From positions 6,882,001 through 6,946,000 of the forward strand of contig OX637410.1 in the NCBI GenBank assembly GCA_951799425.1: a stretch of 64,000 nucleotides of DNA, read 5' to 3'. Every line of letters starts with the position of its first letter. Positions within the stretch are counted from its first letter, which is position 1. This document shows positions 55,286 through 64,000 of this stretch, one piece after another. The translations under genes were made by a program, and so were the position numbers. Below the pieces are notes generated by a model. It worked only from the letters and a program-made list of their open reading frames with translations. It was not told the origin of the DNA and made no database searches. The DNA comes from Ilex aquifolium (Eukaryota; Streptophyta; Magnoliopsida; Aquifoliales; Aquifoliaceae).

Positions 55286-57783
55286 TGTGACACCCCAAAA
55301 TCTGGGGGTCCCTTATTAACCGTTGACCACCCGTCAACCCGCGGAAATACCCGTGGATGTCACTCAACCTAACACCACGGTAGTAGCATCCCCTTAACCG
55401 GGATCTTAACTCACTATTGTTAACCGGATTCGATTATTCATTTGGGTTCAACCAATATTCAATATACCATGTTTTATACTCCATTATAGTCCATTTAGAT
55501 CATTGGAGGGAAGGGAAGACCCAGACCGAAAATAGGGCAAGGCAGTTTAAAATCTGAAAATTTTGGAGAGTGTACCGGTACCCAGTACCGGTACTGTCAA
55601 CCCACTGGAAAGGGGGTACCGGTACACAGTACCGGTACCATTCAGTACCGGTACCCGTTACCGGTACTGTCAACCCACTGGAAAGGGGGTACCGGTACAC
55701 AGTACCGGTACCATTCAGTACCGGTACTCTCTGCCCAGTTTTGCCATTTTCAACCATTTTTCATTTCCAATCCATTCAAAACCCTTCCCAATTCATCAAA
55801 TACATGTTTGACAAGGATTTCCATATAAAACATGGTTTGTACAAGTTCTATTACAATTGATTCCATACATTTACATATCAAAAAATGGAATTCTTTCAAA
55901 AGCTTTACAAAATAACCATAAAAGCCACAAGTCGGCTTTCTTCAACTTTGGGGCTCGAAATGGGAGCCGTCCGCCGGTGTGAACCCCGCACCTGAAATGT
56001 TTTTCCTACAAAGGGTGAGCCACGCTCAATAGGGTATCTCCTAATGAGGCTACTCCCCAACCTATATGCATATGAAATGTTCACATGCCCAAAACAACAA
56101 TTTATAACATTCCAAGCAAGGAATTATATTCAATGATGGAATTTGCAATGCCATGCTATGGAATGAGATGAGACCCATTCATGCATATCATCCGAGCCCC
56201 TCCCGGCTCCTCTACACATGCAAGTGTCAATGTGTACTAATCCGTCATTTATGTTGTACATCAAATGACATTTCATTCTAGGGTCTTTCTTGGGGTGGAT
56301 ATTTATGGACTTACACCAACGGCATCCAACCGACACGGAATTCATGGACTTCCACCAACGGTTCCGCGTACACCGACACACTTTATGGACTCTTATACCA
56401 ACGGAGTGCGTATCCAATCACCGGGTCTCTCACCCCGAGGGATAGTCTAGCCCTTCTTGCTACCCCAACCCTATCAACATATAAACCATGCGACTCGACT
56501 AGGTCATCGACCCATATTACCCGAGCCCACTCGTCATCCACCACGCGTGGTGAAGACAACCACCATGCACACACACCCACTAAATGCGATGTTCCCGTGC
56601 ATATGCAATGTGATGCTCCATTGCAACAATATTACCATGTTCAATATGCTATGAGGAACACATGAACATTCCAAACACATTTTACATATTTCATGGCAAA
56701 ATTACATCATAAGCATATAATTTCCATAATTCTCTACAATGTCAATATCTTATAACATGTATACATATACCAACATTTTATCTTGAATAACACCCAAGCA
56801 TGTCATCACAAAATCAAGTAATAACACACTATAATTCTCATGGCATAATATAAGCACATAGCATGCCCACAATTCACATAATCCAAGAATTTCATTGGGT
56901 CAATCCCATATACCCAATTCTAGAAATTTCATTTTAAAATTTCTAATTATCAATCCAATTAGAATTGATCTTTACCCATTTCAATACCAATTTCAACACA
57001 TTACCAACAATAGGCAAGAGATATACAATCTATCATCCTACCCATTTCATAAAAAACATCCTAGGTTTGGAATAAACCTTAGTAGGAGGGAATCCTACCT
57101 CTTGAAGCGTAGAGAACAACTTTGAGAAGCTCCGAGAACTCCAAACGAGGTGGAGTCTTCACTCTCCCAAATTCCCGTTCTTCGGATCACTCCAAAACTC
57201 GACCTCCTTGGTATGGTTTTGTAGTCCTCGGCGAGGAGAACAACTTTTGTTCTTGGCCCGTGTGGATTTGAGCTCTCAATCTCCGTAGATCGTAGAGAGA
57301 AGATGGAGAACCCAAGCCCTTTCCCTCTCTTCCTCTCTCACGTTGATCGGCTGAACAAAATGGGGAGAAAATCTGATTTTCTCCCCTTTAAATACTCTTT
57401 AAATACTTGGCCTACAACGCGCCACACGGCCCTTATTTCCCGGGTCCGTTTTAACCCCGAAACGATTAAATTTCGCTCCGGTTCAAGTTCAAAATATTTT
57501 TATTTTAACTTGCCGTCATTTATTTCCCAAAATATAAAATTTTATTCAGAATTTCGTTTTTGGGTCTCCCGAGGTCTGACCGTCTCGTAAAACGCGAAAA
57601 ATCCGATTAACTCGGAATTCAATGAAATTTAACAGGCTAACTAGATTTCGCGAGACGAATCCAACGGTGATGTCCGTTTCGTCATCCGAGCTCTAGAAAA
57701 ATTCAGGTTTACAACCTGTACCATAGTGGCAAATTACCTTTTTGCCCTTTTTCGCAAAAGTTCAAATTTTCTCGGGTTTTACA
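55286..57783 (-). mobile_element. Family U solo LTR with CTTTC target duplication
   Basis: 2498 bp, TGTGACACCCC to GGGTTTTACA on the plus strand, with CTTTC at 55281-55285 and 57784-57788. Shares blocks with 38513-40673 (for example GGCTACTCCCCAACCTA, GGGTGAGC-ACGCTCAATAG). It lacks internal sequence. Confidence 0.93.
55572..55727. promoter_or_regulatory. Nine or more GTACCGGTAC palindromes within a 73-bp tandem duplication
   Basis: Palindromes start at 55572, 55585, 55616, 55629, 55645, 55658 (TTACCGGTAC), 55689, 55702 and 55718. The 13-bp pair spacing repeats four times. The segment from about 55592 is repeated 73 bp later, including the linker CTGTCAACCCACTGGAAAGG. Confidence 0.75.
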
Positions 57784-57866
57784 CTTTCTCTCTAAAGGTG
57801 CCTAGGGTTTAGAAGGCTGAAATGGGGCTCAAATAGTCGGCCTTAAGTATTTATAGGGAGAGAGAG
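57784..57866 (-). mobile_element. Family T solo LTR, part 2
   Basis: A short piece of the LTR that starts at 53237, between the U solo LTR and the plus-strand T solo LTR. It contains the target copies CTTTC (57784-57788) and GAGAG (57862-57866). Confidence 0.8.
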
Positions 57867-60403
57867 TGTAACACCCCGCATTTTTCTTTCATATATGTAT
57901 ATAGATATATAGTAGATAATTGAGGTAAAAATGTGGATATATGTAGTAATAGTAGGAATAAATACTAGGGAGACAAATGGATTGGGAAGTTTGAGTTTCG
58001 AAAGTGTGCAAACTTGAGAAGAGGGATTATGGAAGTTTCTAAATATTTTTAGGTCAAAATAATGTGTCCATTGAATCCGGAAGGTCGAACAACCTTGGGA
58101 GAGGTAATATGGGGTGTATTGGAAGTTAGGAAGTATTCCGGAGTGAAAACACACTTAGAGAAAAATTGGGTAAAAAGTATCTTGGACACCTTCTAGTATT
58201 TTAGCCATAACTTTTTATGCTTACATCCAATTGATCTGAAATTTTTACAGTAGATAGTAGACATCTAGGGCTACAAAAGTGTATCTCTTGAAAATTTTCT
58301 AATTCGACCTCTAAAGGGGTCAAAACTGCCCTGGAAGTCGAAGCATCCAAACAGTACCGGTACCCAGTACCGGTACCCCCGAACCAGAAACTAATTGGTA
58401 CCGGTACCCGGTACCGGTACCCTTTGATTGGAGCCTTCCCGAACAGTAAAAAGTCGGGATTTTGGGTTTTAAAACACCCATTCCAAGCCCTATTTGCCCC
58501 ATTCTTCATCTCATCCTCCCCATAAACATCTTAGAGCCCTAGGAGGAGATAAAGAAAGGGAAAAATACCAAGATCAAGATAGATTCACACCTCATAGAAA
58601 TCAAAACCGAAATTCCTCAAGAACACCATTCTTCTCCTCTCTTCCTATACACTTTCACTACACCCTTACCCACATCTCTTAGAACCCTAAGAGAAGACAA
58701 GAAGGAGAAGGAGAAGGAGAAGGGAGGAAGGAGATCTTTGGAGCTTGGGTTAGCTTACAACTCTTGGATTCAAAGTAGAGGATTTCTTCCTATGTTCTTA
58801 CATTGAGGCTAGGGCTAAATTATATGTATTCTTTTGGTTTAAAATCATATGTACTTGCTATTAAATACTTGATTCTTTGTCTCCTTGCATTGATTTCCTT
58901 TCTTTTTACATTTTGGTAGTTGGGTAACTATTAAAGCTATCTTTTTCACTCTCATCCTTATATACATGATAAGAAATACATGATTCTTGTTCCTCTTGAA
59001 ATAAATGCCATGTTTTGAACATTGTGATGGTTGGGTAACTATTAAATTTCTCTTTTTCATCTTAAAACCTTGGTTTTAAAGAGAAATGGACTTTTCCCTC
59101 TATTTTTCCTTGGTATTACTTTCAAAACTTTAGTGTTTGATATTGTACACCAAAATGTTACTTATGATGATCTCTTGCTCATTTTCTTCCATCATATTAT
59201 GAAACATTATATTAGAAATTGTGGAATTTGGTAATTCCTTGAAATGTTGATGAATTGAGAATATTTTGGTTTCCTCAATTGTATGCTTGTTGTGAGGGAC
59301 TTGGATTGCCTTCGAGAGATGCCGTAGAGTGTTAGAGGTTAGTCTACCCCAGTGGGGGTGAGATGGTTTCCTAGCACTTGTAGTGAGTTGTCATTTGGTA
59401 TGGAAATCACTATCGTTCACTGGAGTTCGAACAAGGGATAGTATACTTTTTCCTGGGAAGGGACTCGTCACTGCCATTGGGATGGCAGACGCCCTTTCCT
59501 AAAATGCTTGTGAATGTGATTGTGATTGGTGGACTAGGTATAATCGTTGGGTAGATTCATGAGAAGCAATCAACATACATGGTACGGGGATGAACCAATA
59601 TACATGGGATGATGAGTTGGAACGTCTTGGCCGGTGCATTGGTATGGGACAATGCATCGGAAGACGCCCTTCCGAATTGGCCTAACTTTGGACACGGTGT
59701 ATTGTTGTTCAATGTAATTTATTCTTTTACTTGATTGTTGTTATGGCTTAAACTTGAGATCTATTTAAAATATCCTGCTTTTCCTTCAAAATGGTATATA
59801 TGCTATTTGTGAAAATGAGACCAACCGTTTTATATGCTTTTCTAAACCTTGTTTGAGTTGGGAAGATTTTGCTACAGAGCTTCGTGCTCATCCCCTACAA
59901 TTAATATTTTTCAGATTTGACTTTAGAGGAGGAGCTCGGTGTGAATGAGCCGGACCTTGGGGAAGCTTCTTTGGAGGGGTACCTGGATCCCGAGTGGGAC
60001 ACTTAGAGATGCCCCTTTTATTTTGTACTAGACTAGGAACCAATATGTACAAACATTGTAAAGTCTAGTTTCTTTTGAAATTCCGCTGCAATATATTCAT
60101 GTAATTCTTTTGGATTGTAATGGCCTTAGTTTGGCTTATTCTTTTGGGATGATCGTTGTGGATAGTATATATGGTGAATGAAATATTTTGTTATTGGATG
60201 GTTAAATGGACCCTGTGTGGTTAAGTTAATATAATTGCACAGGTTGTGATTTTTGGGTGGAGCTTCCTGTACAAAGGAGACTCTGCCCAAATTTTGTTAA
60301 AATTAAGAATGTTTCTTATTTGATGGATATATATTTAGTTGCTCTCATAACATGAATGGTTTCATAGTGTAATGCCGTCCAGGGTGGTATTTGGGGTGTT
60401 ACA
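57867..60403 (+). mobile_element. Tekay-like (family T) solo LTR with GAGAG target duplication
   Basis: 2537 bp from TGTAACACCCCGC to GGGGTGTTACA, flanked by GAGAG at 57862-57866 and 60404-60408. It is inserted in the opposite orientation inside another T LTR. Two 13-bp pairs of GTACCGGTAC lie at 58354/58367 and 58398/58411. Confidence 0.95.
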
Positions 60404-60408
60404 GAGAG

Positions 60409-60780
60409 AGAGGCCGAAATTCGCGACTTTAAAATAAACAGTCTAGTTTCGGTAGTACCGGTACCATTTACCCAGTTTTGCCTATTTCTTTTGTTTTCCA
60501 TTTCCAATCCATTCCAAAACTAACCAAATCCATCACAAACCTCTCCAACACATATTTATACACCAAACCTATCTAATACAAGTTATAGGACCTAACATTT
60601 TATATTTTCACTCACTAAAACTAAATTTCAATTATGATTTTCATTAACATTTTAAATCTTTACTTTTCAAATTTACAAAGTTCAAACACACTTCAATACC
60701 CCTATCCACATCTTTACAACCATTATTTGCTATATCTATATATCTATATGCATATACAAAAGAAAATGCGGGGTGTTACA
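60409..60780 (-). mobile_element. Family T solo LTR, part 3
   Basis: The 5' end of the LTR that starts at 53237; it ends AAATGCGGGGTGTTACA at 60780 and is followed by TAAAT. One GTACCGGTAC lies at 60454-60463. Confidence 0.88.
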
Positions 60781-60785
60781 TAAAT

Positions 60786-62514
60786 CAAATAAAACAAAAT
60801 CACTTTCATAGATTTTACGATTGCATTTAGCCTATGCAACAAGTCGTTTAACCCGTAGGTGATCCCTAGTGGACGAGTTTTGTCTCGTGAAGGTTTTTAG
60901 TGAATATATCTACAAACTTCAAATGTTAGGATTACATAATTCATATTTTCACAGATAAAATTAAATCACCATTCTATTCTAATACCAGAATATTTCCCCT
61001 CCCCTTACTATAAGAGTAACATACATTAATTGTAACACTATTACACATAATTTCAGAAAAACTCGTGTGTGTGCATGGATTTCTTTGTTTCAAAAACAAT
61101 TAAGAAATATGACAATCAGTTACTCTATTGTACAAGAATTAGCCTCGATGTCAATCCTTTCCTGGAAATCACTCATTAAAGAATACTCTCGAGTTTTAGT
61201 GACTATTACTAAAAAATTACATGTAATAAGAATATTGTAATCAGAACAAAGTAATAGCACATGTAATATTCCAAAAGAAGGCTATTTGAAAAAAAATGGA
61301 ATTTGGCATAATCTCATGAAAGAACATTAACACTATATCAAATAACATAATCAACACTCTCCCTTTTTAATGGATTGATCAAAATAATACATGTGCATGA
61401 GTTCTGGAATCAAAAAAGGACTTCATTAGGGTTATAACGTGGCTAAAGGGTATTGGGTTTAAAGAAACGACGACAAAGTATTCAAAGAGCTATCTTTTTC
61501 AATTGTCGCACACATCCCTCCTATTTTCTAGCTTTCCTAAACTTTTGCACATTATACTTCCCATTTTTTTCTTTTTCAATCCCATATTTGCAAATTCTTG
61601 ACTATTTTATTTCTTTCCATTCTTTTCTTTTTCTTTTTTATATTTCTCTTTTCTTCCTTCTTTCATGGATTCTTTTGTTCTTTCTTCTACTTTTTCTTCT
61701 CTTTCTCAATCCATTTTTCCACTCTTGTACAATTTTCTTAAGAGAGGTGCAAGAAAATTAGATAGCAAGGGTCGAATAAACATTTTTTTGTCATTGGCTT
61801 GGTTATCAGATGGGTTAAAGAAAAGAATTTTTACTTAGGCTCAATCACGGCTTACTAGGGGTATAGTTTTGCAAAAGAATTGACTAAGGCTCAAAATAAA
61901 ATCACCAAGACCTAAGATCATTTTCTAGAATTAATACACCTGCATAATTTCCATTTAAAATTTTAAGGGAAAATGCTAACCATGTTATTCAACAAGTGCT
62001 AACCAAAACAAGGATAATGAGATTATTCAAAGAAATAGTATGCTGAACTGAAATTCTTACTTGAGTAAATATTAAAATCTCTCCAAGGAAGATTGGCTCA
62101 AAATATGCACACGGGTTTCACATCTCCACTATATATGCAAGCTTGATAAGAGACCACACTATTTCAAAAAGGTTTTCAAAATAAAAAATTATTTCAGCTC
62201 AAAAGGATGAGTTTTTATGAAAATATAGAGAAAGTGTACAAAACGATGTATGAAAATATTTCGTAATTCGGTTAGGGTTATACCTGCAAAGCATTAGAAT
62301 GTTAATGTAATTTGTATTGTGAATTATATGAATTAAGTATCCCAACACAGCTAAATTTAAGTAAAATCATAAACTAACCAAATTAATCAAAACTAAAATG
62401 AAACAATTGTTCAAAACATCCAACCAACATAAAACAAAGTGAATAACTGAAATTTAAATAAAAAGAGTTCAGTAAAGGTAGAAAGAGCATAGAAATTTCA
62501 AGTACTCAGGTCAC
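60786..62514 (-). other. Family B noncoding tail of the minus-strand element
   Basis: No gene. On the minus strand it carries, in reverse map order, the same blocks as 34220-38131: the sequence before the PPT, the pre-PPT box (60841-60890), TTCATGAGATTATGCCAAA (61303-61321), a purine tract (seen as T/C at about 61560-61740) and the TGATTGAGCC block (about 61840-61855). The 102-codon frame at 61453-61761 is low-complexity pyrimidine sequence, not a gene. Confidence 0.75.
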
Positions 62515-63621
62515 TAGGTTGATGGGTAACCTCTGTATCGCCCTCAAAGTAGCCTTAGGATTTTATTTTGATTCTCCTCATAGCTATCCTTTGATCCAAT
62601 TGGGTCATGCTAGTCTCTAGTCTGGCAAAATCTGGTAGTCAGTCTGGTTATCAACAGGAATATAGAGATGTTGCTACTGGGGCTCCTCTGGTGAATGAAA
62701 ATCTACACCTTCTGGGAATGGATCTGCTTATGGTTCTGGTAGTGCTTCTTGTTGCTCTTGTGCCTGCCTTCCATGGCTTTTTTTCAGTGAGGTTTTATCT
62801 AAAGGCGCCAAACGCTTCATTATTGACCAAGTTGGATATGCAATCACTCTTTTTGTTCTACATAACTCAGATACTAAAATAGCAAATGGGAGTGAGAGCT
62901 TCTTAGTCTTGTCATTTAACATTATTTGATCCATTATGATCGTCGACAAGTCAATAGTGTATCTCATTCCAAAAGCATAAAGAAAATAAGCTCACTCAGT
63001 GTAGATATGATTTTTCTGAGAGTGGGGTACCAAATTATTTACATTTATCAAATTAAAGATTCTGTATTTATCAGTCAAGTCACCCTGGTTAATATACTTA
63101 TTCAACCTACCCCAAACATAATCTGGATTCCTAGTTAACTCAATCCCAATAGTAGACATATCAGTCAGTGTAGTAAAGGGATATTGAGGATACTGATGAC
63201 TTGGTATAGGGTTTAAAAAATTGGCAATTGTAGCGAGTGTAACCTGAAATATAACTCCCCTAACATATGCGCACAATTGCCTTGGCCTAGTTTCTTGTGC
63301 ATTACTATAAAATTCTCAGACAAAACATTCATAGGCAAGACCTACCAATTTCACATAATGCAACCAACCCCCTATTGCAAGATTTTGCCTAACCCCTATA
63401 TTTCCAAAATCCTCATATATCATAGGTCTTTCAAAAATAATAGTTTTAGAAAAAAAAATGAGTATCATACCAAACTTGGTGCTCAATGTTCTCAAACATA
63501 GCACTATGAAATTGATTGTGAACCTGGGGTTGTTCTTCTTGTTGTTGGACGGTTCAGGCAATGAAGAGGCTTCTTGCCTTGCTCGACTTGATGAGGCTCT
63601 CGTCTTCCTTCTTGGATCTAT
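62515..63621 (-). pseudogene. Family B extra ORF (putative plant transposon protein-like domain), broken
   Basis: The second copy of the protein at 33122-34219. Shared segments include GGWLHYVKLVGLAYECFV, CAYVRGVIFQVTLATIANFL, YVWGRLNKYINQGDLTDKY and LPFAILVSELCRTKRVIAYP. The start codon is ATA where the other copy has ATG (63619-63621). There are several stops and frameshifts; the stop matching the other copy lies at 62515-62517. The two copies are in opposite orientation because their elements are tail-to-tail. The Gln/Glu-rich N-terminal region is more diverged than the central domain. Confidence 0.7.
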
Positions 63622-64000
63622 GAAATCTAGAATTTCTTGTTTAATATAGATTTTTAGAAGTTTTTGTTTGGTAGAAACCTCTAAAAGATGATGGGTAAGT
63701 GTTTAATCGGAGTAGAATTGGAGAAAAGCTTGTGGGTGAAGCGAATCTGAAGAAATAAGATGGAGAAAGTTGTTGGTTTTTCAAATTTCTGCTTTGAGGG
63801 AACTGCTAGACTGTTATGTTTCTCGAATTGGATGTTTTATACTGGGGAGTACCATCCAGACGCTATCAGCACCATCCAGACAGTGCTGATCCTCTAGATT
63901 TTTGCATAGGCATTCCAGCTGCTGACCCATGATATCCCACTGGTTTCCAGCTTTAGTTTTCAACCTGCAGTTAAAGATAATCAGTTTAAATTCAAAAAAT
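63622..64000 (-). promoter_or_regulatory. Leader and internal promoter-like module of the minus B element
   Basis: The minus strand has palindrome-derived GTCTGGATGGT units 20 bp apart (plus strand about 63851-63882, flanked by ATCAGCACC and GTGCTGAT arms), then TATAAA (63836-63841 on the complement) and a leader of about 215 nt to the ATA that replaces the start codon. The layout matches 32853-33121. Beyond 63900 the sequence continues into the region after integrase, outside the window. Confidence 0.55.

Noticed and set aside
55500..55860. Tyr/Arg/Val repeat proteins in several frames
   Set aside because: They are translations of the GTACCGGTAC palindrome array in a U LTR.
61453..61761. 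102-codon hydrophobic frame that looks like membrane helices
   Set aside because: The Phe/Leu/Ser bias comes from a T/C-rich tract that is the complement of a purine tract shared with other element tails.

Overview
The window is plant nuclear DNA made almost entirely of nested LTR retrotransposons. I find no host gene. The evidence for a flowering plant is: Ty3/gypsy pol genes of the Athila clade (D-L-G-A-S protease motif, primer-binding sites matching the 3' end of plant tRNA-Asp); a Tekay/Del-like chromovirus with a Met-tRNA primer site; a Ty1/copia fragment; and many 5-bp target duplications around solo LTRs. Most genes are broken. Family names used here: A = Athila-clade LTRs beginning TGATGAGC or TGATTAGC and ending near AAGCA; B = Athila-clade LTRs TGATTAACCC...GGTCA, about 1.51 kb; C = a related LTR at 47.1-49.1 kb; T = Tekay-like LTRs TGTAACACCCC...GTTACA, 2.2-2.5 kb; U = a second chromovirus-like LTR, TGTAAAACCC...GTCACA on its sense (minus) strand.

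Layout. 1-6528: a minus-strand T element (RT, PR, gag, PBS, 5' LTR) with an A solo LTR in its RT. 6529-29250: a 22.7-kb block that interrupts the T LTR. It holds the split ends of one A LTR and one B LTR, a B gag relic, a minus-strand A pol with an extra ORF, a plus-strand A element (LTR, PBS, intact gag-protease, part of RT), a minus-strand copia fragment with its LTR, and a T solo LTR. 29251-30203: the rest of the T LTR, then part of a minus B LTR. 30204-41806: the 3' half of a plus-strand B element (RNase H, integrase, extra ORF, long noncoding tail, PPT, 3' LTR), carrying T and U solo LTRs. 41807-43433: a spacer with copia and LINE scraps and possibly organelle-like DNA. 43434-64000: the 3' half of a minus-strand B element, tail-to-tail with the first. 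It is split by a nearly complete non-autonomous A element (44958-53203) and by a T solo LTR that itself holds U and T solo LTRs.

Three points stand out. (1) The 22.7-kb block is circularly permuted. Joining its outer ends restores one A LTR and one B LTR of normal length, and joining its flanks restores one T LTR. This is what integration of a circular DNA would leave. (2) LTRs of otherwise unrelated families carry clusters of short palindromes centred on CCGG or TCGA, arranged in pairs with a spacing typical of each family (13, 18, 20, 22-24 bp). One unit, GTACCGGTAC at 13-bp spacing, is shared by families A, T and U. In B elements a similar module with a TATA box also lies inside the element, just upstream of the extra ORF, which suggests an internal promoter. 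(3) A 1.5-2 kb noncoding tail between integrase and the PPT shares ordered sequence blocks among four Athila-clade elements of two LTR families.

All boundaries and alignments were read by eye. Family assignments rest on protein motifs and repeat comparison within the window, not on database searches.
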